Origin: Zingiber officinale
Taxonomy: Eukaryota > Streptophyta > Magnoliopsida > Zingiberales > Zingiberaceae
Length of the DNA: 64,000 bases
NCBI RefSeq assembly: GCF_018446385.1
Contig: NC_056002.1
Span: forward strand, 3,707,474 to 3,771,473
Direction: 5' to 3'
The notes beneath the pieces are model-generated. The model was not told where the DNA came from, made no database searches, and saw nothing but the letters and a program-made list of their open reading frames with translations. Position numbers and translations under genes: made by a program. Position 1 is the stretch's first letter, and the number at the start of each line of letters is the position of its first letter. This document shows, piece by piece, positions 49,222 to 61,194 of the stretch.

Positions 49222-49612
49222 TTTGTCGATCTGAACTAGTGGAGAAGAGATGGAGATGTATTTCATTTGCTCATGTGTAACATATCGATATATAATGCCA
49301 TGCATCTTGTTGCCTTCAAATAGAATTAGTTCTTTCATTTGATTGTTGTTTTGCTTTTTTCATATTCTCCTTTAATAAAACCTCTCTCTTTATTTTCTCA
49401 ATCTTTTCTGCAAAATATCTGTAAACAATGGATCTACGAGTTAATAACGATATTAAAATTACCATCAAAATTTAAAATTTAAGGATAAAATAGCGGAGGA
49501 CCAACAGGAATTTGGAGTGAATATTTCCCTATATTTAATTAATCAGTATGAATGAACATATATGTCCTATAAATTGCTTTCTCGGCCCCCTCTGACACCA
49601 CACCCTCCCCCT

Positions 49613-49647
<35 letters not shown>

Positions 49648-49660
49648 ATATCGTTTCTAT
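49222..49660 (+). other. 3' region of the bHLH gene and CT microsatellite
   Basis: Probable 3' untranslated region with GCTTTTTTCATA-rich sequence; a (TC)n tract lies at about 49613-49647. Confidence 0.4.
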
Positions 49661-49665
49661 TGCTC

Positions 49666-49915
49666 CCACAGGCTGGATCAGTTGGTTAGATGTCTATAGC
49701 TTATCATTGAAGTTATGGGGTCGAAAGTTGTCAGTTACACTCGGGGATAAAATCTTGGTCTGTTGTGCCAAAAATTCCTTCGACCCCTAATCATCTATCC
49801 TGCCCAGTATTAACCGTGATTTACTCTCTCTGAAATCTTATGGGGATGGGGCTAGGGGGCCGCTAAGGTGACGGTTCCACCTTTTTTGCCACTCAAATAT
49901 CATTCCTATCCCCCT
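49666..49915 (+). mobile_element. SINE (tRNA-derived)
   Basis: The head has a near-consensus A box (TGGATCAGTTGGTTAG) and, about 40 bases on, a weak B box (GGGTCGAAAGTT). The body follows with CACTCGGGGATAAAATC and TAACCGTGATTTAC, ending near a C/T-rich tail. It is not the same family as the copy at 60550. Target duplications were not identified. Confidence 0.6.
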
Positions 49916-51130
49916 TTTTTTTTTACTTTGTTTTTTTTGTTTTTTCAATTTTATTTATTTTATTTTTAATTTAATTTTATTTATTATTTTTTCATCCATA
50001 CTTATATATTTTTAATTTTATTTAGTTTTATTTTTTAATTAATTTTATATATTATTTTTAAATTTTCTTTAGTTTTATTTTTTAAATTAATTTTCTTTAT
50101 TATTTTTTTCATCAATACTTATATATTTTTTAATTTTTTTTAAAATTTTATAAATTTCTTTTTCCACCTCCTCTAACACAGTCCTCCTCTCTTTTTAAAT
50201 TTTGTCTCTCATATAAATAATTTTTATACTGCTAACTTCTTTACTTATAATTTTTTAAAAAAAATATTTAATTTTTATTTAGTTTTATTTTTTTAATCAA
50301 TTTTATTTATTATTTTCCATCAATTTTTTTATTTTATACTCCTATTTTTTTCTAATTTTATTTAGTTTTATTTTTTAATCAATTTTGTTTATTATTTTTT
50401 ATCAATTTTTTTTATTTTTTATTTTATAAAATTTTAACATAGTCGGAATCTCTCCGTTCCTTTAAATTATTTTCCTAATTCGATAATTAAATTATCTCTA
50501 TCCAACTTTTAATACATATCAGAACTTCCCTTCTATTAAAATTACTTCCCTTGACACATGACATATGTCAGAACTTCTCACTATCTTTAAATTATCAACC
50601 CTTCACATATATTAGAACCTCCTCTTCTTTTAAATTACTGTGCATTTTTATTCATTTTTTATATTTTTGTGTATTTTTTATGTATTATTATATGTACTCT
50701 TCATTTGAAAAAAAAATTATTCATAAACTATAAATGTGTTTACTATTAATTATTAATTTTTTTATCTTTTTCATGTATATAATTTTTATTTTGATCCATA
50801 TTATTACACGTCGTTAGTTTCTAAGAATCGAAACCTGACAATTATGTCAGAGATATTATAAGTCCAACGTCTATGCTACGTCATTTTTAAATTATTTATA
50901 ATTTTAATTTTTTTATAAATAATAATTCTTAAAATCTACAACTAAATAATAAATAAAAGATTATAAACATATAATAAAAAATAAATTATTCAAAAAAATA
51001 AAATTGATAAAAAAAAATAGATAAAAAAACTGATTAAAAAATAAAATTAATAAAAATAAAAGAAATAAAATTGAAAAAAAAACGTGAATGTGAGAATAAG
51101 GAAAGAATATAAAGATAAAAAATTAAAGGG
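49916..51130. repeat. T-rich then A-rich low-complexity spacer
   Basis: TTTTTAATTTTATTTAGTTT and TTATTTATTATTTTT words recur from about 49935 to 50440. The complementary A-rich words recur at about 50935-51085, so the two parts could pair as a loose inverted repeat. No terminal repeats or gene are seen. Confidence 0.35.
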
Positions 51131-52440
51131 GACCGGAAGACAAGATATTAGGAGAGATCTAAAAAGCAGCACTTATTGTCCTACTTGGACGGCGTGCACG
51201 GAGTGATCAGTAGCTTTCCATGCAGTGCGGAGATGTCCACACTCCACAGCCTTTGCATCAGGTTTCTGCAATTGGGTCAACTTCTATATCTCATGAGTGG
51301 AGAGAGACAGTGAGAGGGGCATCCAAACTATGGACAGAAATAAAATTATGCTTAGTCCTTGCTTTTATAGTTTTCGTATTTTGGGGAATTGAAATGAAGA
51401 TGAAATTCATAAATATTTAAGATTGTACTGGCTTCGTCTGATCCTACCATCTTTTGAGGGGACAATGAGGAGCATGGATTCTTTATCCATAAATGATAGG
51501 TCAGAGGATAATTTATTTATAAATTGATTTATTTTAATAAATCTCATTATATTACGAATCCATTAATTACAAATAGTGGATCATTCTCTCATTCATAAAT
51601 TAGGATCTCACCTAGACAACGAGAGCTAGGTCAGTCCACCTATATCTATAATTGAGATAATGATTAATTAATAGGTATATAGCTAGGGCATATTAGTTCA
51701 ATTATGGAGAGACAAGGCAGGTAGTAGTTTGGATGGGGGTCGATTGGAGCTCCGGGTCGCATACTCAAAAGGATCCGGATTCGTCATCTTTTAAATTATT
51801 TGGTTTACGGAATTGAATATCTAGATTATTAAAAATAAAAAAGAAAAAAGAAAATGGCCCGACAAGAGAACAGAAAAATAATGTCCTTAAAAATCCATCA
51901 AAACTAGAGAGAATTAGTATATCTATTTTCTGTCAGATCGGACTCTCCTCTTCCACTTAATATCTAAGTTTCATAATTTTAAATACTCTAGGTTATCTAT
52001 AAATTTCAGATAAAACCAATTGATGGCCTTAGATATGCAGTTTTGATGGGATCTAATTCAACTCCTGTAGATGTTATAGTGCTCCTCAGTCACACCATAC
52101 CATGCACAGCCTGTATATATTCCAATATTCAATCATTGAGTCAATTGGCGCGCACGCGCGCACACAAAACCTTATATAGGAGATTCAGAATTAAGGTTGC
52201 ACACTGTATGTATTTTTTTTTTACATGTCCAAGTTTTAAAATTCTAAATCTAGGTCCAATAAATTTCGTGTAAAATCCATTGATTGATGACTTTAAACAT
52301 CTATGATAGAATTCAATTCAAGTCCTGTAGGTCAATTCGAGTCCTGTAGGTTTATGTGGAGCTCTTCAGTCTCATTGTTTCATAAATTTTCAGATTCAAT
52401 GTTTTTATAGTCGTGCGTGTTTTTAAAACTTTATGTAGAT
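51131..52440. repeat. Spacer with a diverged tandem duplication
   Basis: No gene is seen. About 51960-52100 and 52225-52375 are related (ATCTAATTCAACTCCTGTAG against ATTCAATTCAAGTCCTGTAG, followed by GAGCTCTTCAGTC-like words in both), a duplication with a period near 270 bp and clear divergence. Confidence 0.4.
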
Positions 52441-52514
52441 GTTGATACTTTTAACGAAATTAATACTAATGTGATGATGTTTTGATGAAATAACATTAAG
52501 GTGGTGATATTTTT

Positions 52515-53830
52515 GTTGTTGCAATTTGTACTAATGATCTAATTCGGGTTTTGATGAATGATAAATGGATTAAAGTTAGAGTATTTTATGATATGATTAC
52601 TTCACCCAATGTGCAGGAGTTGACGGATTTGAATGACTCGAGACCAGGCTAAAATCCAACTAGGTCCGCAGGATTAGATAGTTGGTGGAAACTCCAGATA
52701 GGTCCACGAGACTTGATATCTAGCGGAAAGTCCGGTTAGGTCCGCGGGACTTGACAACCGGTCGAAATCCAGTTGGGTCTGTGGATCTGACAACTTACGG
52801 GAAGACTTGGTGGGTCAAAGGTAAGTTAAGCGACTGCAGTTGATAAGTGGAGGTAAATAACTAGAGGAAAAATCCAGTAAGGACGCGTTCCCCATTGAGA
52901 GAACTGTAGACGCGGGTCCAACTTAAGTCCATTGGGGAAACTTATGCTGAGATCTTGACTAGATCCTGATCTCGGAGAGACGTGATCTAATTACTACTCC
53001 TATTTTTGTTATGCTAATTCTATTTTGTAGGATAAATAATATATTTTTCTATTGCCTTGACTAACTTTTTATTGCATGGAAGAAAAGAGACAAAAAGTAG
53101 TCTGGACACACGGAAGGGATTCGGGTGCTTGGACTCTGGGCTCCTGGAGCTAGTTTGGGTGCTGGGACCAGTGTCGCCCGGGCGGTTGCCACAGACACTC
53201 GGGCGGTCCAGGCGCTCAAAATTGGTCCTGGCGTCCAAATTAGAAAAGTTATCCTAAAGCTGAGTTGGAGAGTGATGACTGACTGAACCCACGTCAGCGA
53301 TGCAAGCACCTGGAGGGGGTCCAGGCGCCTGGAAATGGATAAACTTTGTGGATGAAGTTTCAACGAGAGATCGTCACGTCAGCAACGATCCAAGCGCCCT
53401 AAATGGGCCTATATAATGACATTCGACTAGCAGCTTCAGAAAAACATTGACTACAACTTTCATATTCAAGTGTTACTCCGAAAAGGCTTCGACGACACCG
53501 AAAGATTGCTCTAAAGTTCGAAGAACAAGAGCCTTAATTTTCCTTTTTGTTTGTTGATAACAAATTTTATTTTTAGTTCTTGTACTCAATCATTGTAATC
53601 CTTTTACAAACTGATAGTGATTGTTTAATGAAAGCGATCAACGATCACGGGCCTTAGAGTAGGAGTCGTCACAGAATCTGAACCAAGTAAAATCATCTGT
53701 GTTAGCATTATTTTCTATTTTCTTTATTCCACTGTGTAACTGATTTTAATTCGTAATTTTTGACGATCACTATTTACCCCTTAACGACTTTACGATCCTA
53801 CCATTTTAACCAAACACAACAACAACCTAT
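52515..53830 (+). mobile_element. LTR-like block, probably a solo LTR of a copia-type element
   Basis: It starts near TGTTGCAATTTGTACTAATG. It has tandem TCCGGTTAGGTCCGCGGGAC-type repeats (about 52650-52800), TATA box CTATATAATGAC near 53410 and a T-rich downstream part. The layout (leader-like repeats, then CG-rich TGGGCTCC words, TATA and polyadenylation-like region) parallels the LTRs at 4474 and 26977. The right end and target duplication were not found. Confidence 0.5.
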
Positions 53831-54179
53831 TTTTTAATTTAATTTAATTTTTTCTCTTTTAATTAGTTAAAAAAATATTAACGTTCCTTTATTTTTAATT
53901 TTTTTATTAATCTTATTTTGTATTTTATTTTATTGTTTTATTACAAATTTAAAATTTTAAAAAAATTAATAAATTTTAGAGAAGAGTTTATGAGTTCAAT
54001 GAAGTGATTTTTTTTTTCAAAAATTTATGCTTTCTAGATGACTTTGGTACCATGAAGAAAATCAATAATTTAGGTATAAAATACACGAGGGTATTATGAA
54101 AACAAATGCACTCTATATTTATAACAAATTTTGATATGAAGAATTCCACAGTTTTGAATGTCTTTTTATATAACTTTTT

Positions 54180-54180
<1 letters not shown>
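53831..54180. other. AT-rich spacer
   Basis: Nothing recognised. Confidence 0.4.

Positions 54181-54183
<3 letters not shown>

Positions 54184-54255
<72 letters not shown>
54184..54255. repeat. (AT)n microsatellite
   Basis: About 36 AT units, just before the palindromic minisatellite region. Confidence 0.95.
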
Positions 54256-54429
54256 TGCCCGATATTTCTTGTGTCAACATGGACGATTTGACACGATCAA
54301 AACTCAATTTTTTTTAATCTCTATCATCTGTATGTAATAACTTTTCTCTCTCCCCTTTTAAATCAAAATGAAATTTTATCTTCTCTCTTCTATTATTGTA
54401 TACAATAATTATTGTGGTAGTAATAATAC

Positions 54430-55095
54430 AACGTTGTAGCAGCTACTATAGTAGCTGCTACAACGATGCAATAATTACTGCAATAGTGTAGTAACTGCTA
54501 CAACTGTACAGTAACTCCTATAATTATACAGTAGTTGCTACAACAGTAAAGTTGCTGCTATAAAGGTGCAGTAGCTGCTATAACTGTGCAGTAACTGATA
54601 CAACAGTATAGTAGCTGTTACAATCCAACATTAGCTGTTACAATAATAGCTACACAATAATTGTTACACATTGTAGCAGCTACTATACAAAAAATATTAT
54701 AACAGTGCAATAGCTACTATAACTGTATAGTAGCTGCTACAACAATATAATAGCTGCTACAATTTAACATTAGCTGCTACAACAATAGCTATACAATAAC
54801 TGTTACACATTGTAACAGCTACTATAAAAAAATATTATAACAGTGCAGTAGCTACTATAACTGTACACTAACTGCTACAATGGTACAGTAACTACTACAA
54901 CTATATAATAGTTGGTACAATTGTACAGTAGCTGTTACAATAGTGTAGTAGCTGCTACAACGATACAATAACTGCACAATAACTGTCATACGTTGTAGCA
55001 GCTAATATACAGAAACTGCTACAATATGTAGCAACTATTGTAGCAATTAATATGCAGTAGCTGCTACAACTTTGTAGCAGCTACACCATCTTTAA
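54430..55095. repeat. 20-bp minisatellite built on the palindrome GTAGCWGCTAC
   Basis: Units of the type ACAGTAGCTGCTACAACTGT recur with a 20-bp period (clear at about 54860-54980) and in both orientations. The half-words AGTAGCTGCTACA and TGTAGCAGCTACT are complementary. A larger unit of about 145 bp (starting AACATTAGCTG) is itself duplicated near 54625 and 54770. The array begins with a perfect 34-bp palindrome at 54432-54465. Confidence 0.85.
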
Positions 55096-55143
55096 AAATT
55101 AGCAACATAATGATGGTTGCCTGCTACAACTTTGTAGCAGCTA

Positions 55144-55603
55144 CACCATCTTTAAAAATTAGCGACATAATGATTGTTGCATACAATCATATGAGAGAGA
55201 AACGAAAATTTTATTTTAATTTAAGACAAGTTGTTGCATACAGATAAGAGATAAAAGTTATTGCATGTAAATTAGTGAGAGATAGAGCCGCCAATTTGGG
55301 TTGGGCCTGTCGTGTTGACCCGCCCCGTCAAACAATTTAAGTGGGTTGGGTTGTAATTTTATCAATCCAAGCACACCATCTTTAAAAATTAGCGACATAA
55401 TGATTGTTGCATACAATCATATGAGAAAGAAACGAGAATTTTATTTTAATTTAAGACAAGTTGTTGCATACAGATAAGAGATAAAAGTTATTGCATGTAA
55501 ATTAGTGAGAGATAGAGCCGCCAATTTGGGTTGGGCCTGTCGTGTTGACCCGCCCCGTCAAACAATTTAAGTGGGATGGGTTGTAATTTTATCAATCCAA
55601 GCC
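55144..55603. repeat. 230-bp tandem duplication
   Basis: 55144-55373 and 55374-55603 are nearly identical, both beginning CACCATCTTTAAAAATTAGC, with only a handful of differences seen by eye. The right part of each carries TTGGGTTGGGCCTG and TTGACCCGCCCCGTC words. Confidence 0.88.
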
Positions 55604-56200
55604 CGCCTAAGGCCGACCCGCTTAGGCTCGCGACCCGCGCAGGTCAACCTGCGACGGGCTTGGGTTGACCCGCGGGTTGAGAAACACATGTAAGCTAAGT
55701 TTTATACTAATTTATTATCACTTGTTTTTTTATAATTTTGAAATGAAAATAATATTTTTCATCCAATATAAGTAGTTGTTTGTCTATTTATATTTAAAAT
55801 ACATGTTTATCAATAAATTTGATTGATAAAATTTTTCCGAAGTAAAATAATGAAGATATACAATATTTTTTAAATTTTATTTAAAAAATTTGACGGGCCC
55901 GCAGGTTGGTGGTTGGTCCGTCAAACCTGCAATCTGCCTTGTATTGGGTTGGGTTGGAAATTTCTCAATCCATCAAGTTGACGGATCGACTCACCTTACC
56001 CTGTCGAATGGTTGGCCTGCTCCGTTCCGTCATAGGTTGGCTCGTCTCACCCCATCATGGATCGACCCGTCTGATCGTTCTAGTGAAAGATTAAAAAAAT
56101 TAAATTTCGACATAGTCCACAGATTTCGCACACCACGATTTCACCATTCTTTTGGCTGAATAAATCATCTTCTCTAATTCATTACGTCACCTTGGTCGAA
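55604..56200. repeat. GGGTTGGG/GACCCGCC-rich dispersed repeat
   Basis: Blocks of CCGACCCGCTTAGGCTC and GGGTTGACCCGCGGG (to about 55680) and GTTGGTGGTTGGTCCG to GATCGACCCGTCTGATC (about 55895-56080) flank an AT-rich core. The pattern resembles common plant dispersed repeats but no terminal repeats were defined. The last 100 bases are the upstream region of EAF6. Confidence 0.4.
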
Positions 56201-56266
56201 CCCTAATCGGGAGATCAAGCATTCCAAGCTTAGCAGTTGGGGGAAATTCGAAAACTCGCGGGTGGG

Positions 56267-59200
56267 ATGGAATCGGACGGTAAAATACTACTTTCTGTTC
56301 ATAGAAAACGCTAACTGATTGTCCCTGTTTCTTTTCGCTTCATTTGGGCTCTGAATTCATCATTTTATTCGATCTTTGATGTCCATCTTACAATGAAAAT
56401 GGATTTTGTTAGGGCAAAGGACATCCTCGAACCCGTCGGCCATGCTTACAGCGCTCATGAGCAGGAGGGAAAGTCTCCGGGACGAGCTCCGGGCAATTGA
56501 GAGACAAGTATGTCCTTCTCTCTCTCTATCACTCTCTCCCCCCTTCTCTCTGGCTTATCCCGTGTTTAGGGTTCTATGTATAAAAAGTTCTGATCTTTTA
56601 CTCATTTGTCAAGTTATACTTAGGTTAGTGTAGAATTTGTCCCGAATGTAAACTTCAGGTGTTTTATCGATTAACATGTATGCTTAGTAGAAATTGTATG
56701 TATTTATTAACTTGCCACCGTTTATTATTTGTCTGCAATATTTATCCGATCTGGAGTCTTACTACTTTTGAATGGAAAGCCAAAAATGTCATTCACGTAC
56801 CATATGGAAATGCTGCAATGCTGTCCTAAGCTGAAAGGGAGCTGCACCTTATATTCCACAAAATTGAAGCTCTTGTTATATTTTCCATTTGCGACAGTTG
56901 TATTTTCTTTTTTAGTCTAAAAATGAATTACATTTTTTTAGAAATTGTTTTGTTTAAATGAAAGAAGTTTCTCAGCTAATATCATGGTTTATGTGGATGT
57001 TCAAGTTACTATTTGGCCGGTGACTAAGTTTCAGGAGAAATAACTTACAGAGAGTGAGTGAGCATATTCTCTCATTCTTTTAATTAGGCATCTCATGATA
57101 ATGATACCTCAAACCTCATATCTACAATGGTTTAAGCTTTTTTATTCAGCTTTTTTGATTTTAAAAACCTCCCACAAACCTTGCATTGGAGATGCTCTTA
57201 GTCTTGTTCTTTATCTTCTTTTGTGTATTTGGAAAACTGTTCTTGCTTTGTCTGCACAGTTTGCTCAATCTTATTCTATTTGAATATGTTTTGCAATATA
57301 TCCCCTTAATTTAACCAGCAGTGATCTGAGCATAGACTTCAATTGTGTTGTTTGCACTAGCAGAATTATGGAACACAAGTCTATGTTTACCAATAACCTG
57401 GTCACTGTCATCATCTATTGAACATAATGGTGGCAATATCGGCAAATATTTGTCATTTATAAGTTTTAGCTGAAGTGTAATTTAAGCCATTGGCATATTC
57501 AGGTTGCTTGACTTGGTGTTCCTACCAGTATGCCATCACCATATGATGTGTAAGCCGTTGGCAAATGAATTTGCTTTTTTTTTTTTGCAAATTTTTGTTT
57601 ACTGTTTATTTTCTAACGTGTATAATTTGAACTGGTGCTGATTAGATTATGTTTTCTATTTGGAATATGGCAACATGTAGTTGAATTTTTTGCATGCATG
57701 TGAGCTATCACATCATCCAATTATTTGCTCTTGGTATTTGTTTATATACTAGTTTATTGGATGAATATATACTCTCAGGTTCCAACTGGAAGTTATATTT
57801 TTTCCATGCTGCCATGTTGTGTATTTGCAATTGACATTTTTTTTTTCCTTTTTAATGAATATAAACTATTTATTGATTCTTCACATTCTTCTTCTGCAAA
57901 TTTTAAGGTCTATGACTTGGAAACTACCTACTTACAAGATTCAAACCAGAATGGAAGTGTGTTGAAAGGATTTGAAGGATTCCTGTCATCATCAAAGAGT
58001 ACTGCAAAGTAAGCTTCGCTAGTATGCTTATTAATTCTTTTCTTATGGGCTTTTTATTTGATGATTTCTTTTTATGTCATGCCGCACTGAATTTTCTATT
58101 AATCTGGATAAATGAACATTCTCTATGATGCGCTCCAGATCTATTTTTTATCTAGTTCAGATTTTTGCTTCTAATTAGATGAGGATCTGTGAATGGCCTT
58201 AGATATGTCTAAAGAATTAGGTTTATAGTGGCACTTTGCGCAGATCCAAAGCTTTAAATAAATAACAATAATCATATCAAAATTGTATCTTTCTATTGTT
58301 CTTGATTTTTTTTTTTTTACAGAAAAATAGTATACACTCTTCTGTCTGGTGGCGTTACAAAAATATTTTTGTTATTTGCCTTATCCAACTTTCTCTCTCT
58401 ATAGATTTCAGATGTCATGAATAGATTAGCATATTATAGTCTTTTTTTTGGAATTTCAGAGATGGAATTTGTAACTTTGTCTTTTTTGGATGGATAGGAG
58501 CAACAGAATGAGAAATTGTCCATGGAGATCTCTCAGTTTGACTTTTTTTTCTAAAACCTTTTTAGTTACGTTTTTATTTAATGGATAAACATCTATTAGC
58601 ATATTATTTGGACAACATGCCTTGGATTAACTCAAACAATTGATCATATTAAACATTTAGCATTTTAACTGTCGTAGCATGATAAATAACACAAGTTATT
58701 AGTTGCAAGATAATATGAATATATTCTATAATGGCTTTTAATGCTTCTTGTATCTATCTGCAAGTTACGGCATGCAAATATAGTCTAATATTATGCTAGC
58801 TGATTGTGATAAAAACACCACATGTAATTGTGTTTTCAGCCTAAAGCGCTCCAGAAAGTTTCAGCCCGAAGATAGGCTATTCTCCTTATCATCAATTACT
58901 TCGCCAGCGGTATGTACCAGCTGAAACTTTCTAGTAGCACATTTCTGGTGCTGTAGTTACAACAGGTTAAAGACACTTTAATCCAAGAAACTAATAAAAG
59001 GAGAAATTCTTTGAACTCTCTTTGTGATAAACCCAGTTAGCATCATTGGGGTGACTAGTTCGGTCCCACGAATTTTTCCACTGGCCACCAGGGTTAATCG
59101 GGAAGCGCGCACGGCGGGCAACCCAGAAACCTAACATCCTTTGGTTACGCGTCCCATTTGAAGGAAAAATTTATACAAATACGGTTTGAAATTCTATTAA

Positions 59201-59828
59201 TCTAGTTGTATATTACCTAGTCTATTTTTATTCCCAGTGGTAATAGGTCTCTTTGATCTTTGAATACATAAATCATAACACCTTTTGATATATATACAAA
59301 AAAATTACAGCTTTCCTCTCAACTCACCATAATTCACAATTGCATGCATCCATATTCAAGCTTATTGCTTTAATTTGAGATTTTCCTAAAGGTATTGTCT
59401 AACTAGCGTGTGAACTATCATGTATGATAAAAGTAAAACTGACCTTTCCCTCTGTTTTGTGTTTCAGGCTGAAGAAAATGTAGCTGGTCGGGATGGTGAG
59501 TTTCTGTGGGTAGATCATAGATATCTGAATGACTTGGTAGAAAGCTCTGTTTATGTAACTGATTTACTTGGCAATATATAGAAGGAAGATCCGAATATGG
59601 ACCAGGTCGATTCAAGGGTGGAGGTACCCCTGCCAACGGACAGTAAGTACATTGACCACACTCCCAGTGAACCATAGATGGATGTGATTGGATGTCTCGC
59701 GCCTCATGTTTTGCAGAGGAAAACCAAAGAAGGGAGGAAGAGTTGCTATAAGAGAAACTAAACGGCTTCGGCCATCAAGTGAGCAAGACATGGATGACGA
59801 TGAAGATCCTGACATGAGTTTGAGATGA
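56267..59828 (+). CDS. EAF6: EAF6-type subunit of the NuA4 histone acetyltransferase complex
   Basis: Small nuclear subunit that helps hold together the NuA4 histone acetyltransferase. Seven exons: 56267-56279, 56413-56507, 57908-58008, 58840-58909, 59468-59495, 59582-59642 and 59717-59828, giving 159 residues in one continuous frame. Residues about 13-58 form the conserved coiled coil (SAMLTALMSRRESLRDELRA, then VYDLETTYL), followed by GSVLKGFEGFLSS, the family signature. KRSRKFQPEDRLFSLSSITSP, GKPKKGGRKR and RLRPSSEQDMDDDED follow as in the Arabidopsis homologue as I recall it. The first exon is only 13 coding bases, so the start depends on a short exon, but MESDG fits plant homologues. Intron 4 carries an inverted SINE fragment. 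Confidence 0.93.
59036..59176 (-). mobile_element. 5'-truncated SINE fragment in EAF6 intron 4
   Basis: Read on the minus strand, GGGTTGCCCGCCGTGCGCGC, TTCCCGATTAACCCTGGTGG and GTGGGACCGAACTAGTCACC match the body of the SINE at 60550-60799. The tRNA-like head is missing. Older than the full copy, judging by divergence. Confidence 0.75.
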
Positions 59829-60149
59829 TTGTTTACAGCAGCACTAAGCACTTAATTATTGATTTTGCTAGGGCTGCTCACTTCACTCACAGCTAATCTC
59901 TACTTGGATGACTTTCATCATGTCCCTTTGATGCATCGAGATACTTGGCTACACATTTTGTTAGAACTGACTAGTTTCTGTATGTAACATAAAATAAGTT
60001 GGACTGGGATTCCTATTTATCGAGAGACATTTGAAAGGCATGCACTGCCTAAATGTTAAAAAGAAAAGAAGAAAAAGAGGAATAGTACGTTGAGTTTGAT
60101 TTTATTAATGGTGCATTTGGTATGGAGCAGAAGGTGTTAAATGAATTGC

Positions 60150-60340
60150 CCCTGGGACTTGGTGTGGTGGCAAGTGGTAGGATGTATTCTCAAGCAAATA
60201 GGGTTCAATTTCCACGCAGGGTACATCTCGATCTTTATGGTATTTGATGTAATGAGGAAGCAGGAAGGGACCGTTTGGAGGATGTAGCTGCTGAGAAAGC
60301 CTGGTGTCTCGCCATACAACCGCCGCCGGGTGAAATTGTG
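60150..60340 (+). mobile_element. SINE-like copy with A and B boxes
   Basis: Box A is TGGTGTGGTGGCAAGTGG (about 60160-60178) and box B GGTTCAATTTCC (60202-60213), with spacing close to that of a tRNA gene. The body, including CCGCCGCCGGGTG, is diverged. Ends and target duplication not found. Confidence 0.45.
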
Positions 60341-60549
60341 AGCTTCTTGTCGATAGTTTCTCTGTTCCTTTCTTACTCGGCAGCATACTTCCAAGAGTTA
60401 GATCCTTTTCTTACAAATAGTCTGATGCACACCGTGTAAGTTTTTCTTACCGATGTACATTATCAGCCGTGTTGCGGGCTTGCAAAATCCGACAAGATTT
60501 CATAGAAATCAAGTTTATGTGATTTAGGGCATGAAGAAAAATAAATGTG

Positions 60550-60799
60550 TCCTCGGGGTTATGGTGCCGTGGTAGGATATTCAAGTTATCTTCCAGGCAC
60601 CCGCGGTTCGAACCCCAGCTATGACGTATTTGCAGGAATTTTTCCTCTAAATGGGGGACGTAATCAAAGGATGCTGGACTTCTGGGTTGGCCGCCGCGTG
60701 CGCTTCCCGATTTACCCTGGTGACCGGTGGAAAACTTTCGTGGGACTGGGCCGGTCACCCCCAAAGATAGTCAATGAGGCTAACTGGGATTATCATATA
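60550..60799 (+). mobile_element. Full-length SINE with a 16-bp target duplication
   Basis: A tRNA-derived retroposon of 250 bp. A box ATGGTGCCGTGGTAGG, B box GGTTCGAACCCC at 60605-60616. The body has TTCTGGGTTGGCCGCCGCGT and CCCTGGTGACCGGTGG. A perfect target duplication AAGAAAAATAAATGTG lies at 60534-60549 and 60800-60815, so both ends are exact. It would be transcribed by RNA polymerase III and moved by LINE enzymes supplied elsewhere. Confidence 0.9.
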
Positions 60800-61194
60800 A
60801 AGAAAAATAAATGTGATTTTACTTCGATATGAAAGTGCAGGTGACTAACTAGTTTATGCATATTTTGATTGTTCACTAACGTTGGAGATGAAAATTAATC
60901 ATTCACGTTACTGCATGATCGCTGCCTAGACATATATCATGCCCTCCACTTGATTTATCCTGGTGGTCGGTGGGAAACTTTCGTGGGACCGGATCGGTCA
61001 CCCCAGAGATAGTCAATGAGGTTAACAGGGATTATAATATGAAGAAAAATAAATGTGATTTTACTTCGAGATGAAAGTGCAGGTGACTAACCTAGTTTAT
61101 GCAAATTTTGATTATTTACTAACGTTGGAGATGAAAATTAATCATTCACGTTACTGCATGATCGCTGCCTAGACCTATATCATGCCCTCCACTC
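60709..61194. repeat. 243-bp tandem duplication of a SINE tail and its flank
   Basis: 60709-60951 and 60952-61194 are closely similar. Each runs from the SINE 3' third through the right target duplication to GCCCTCCACT. The second copy therefore contains a SINE tail that did not arise by its own insertion. Confidence 0.88.

Noticed and set aside
54106-54291. Open frame of alternating Tyr and Ile
   Set aside because: It is a translation of the (AT)n microsatellite.
60605-60616. A tRNA gene at the box B near 60605
   Set aside because: The flanking bases do not fold into a full cloverleaf, and a 250-bp body with target duplications identifies a SINE.
60545-60832. Open frame of 95 codons at 60545
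   Set aside because: It coincides with the SINE and its flank; the tRNA-like boxes explain the sequence.
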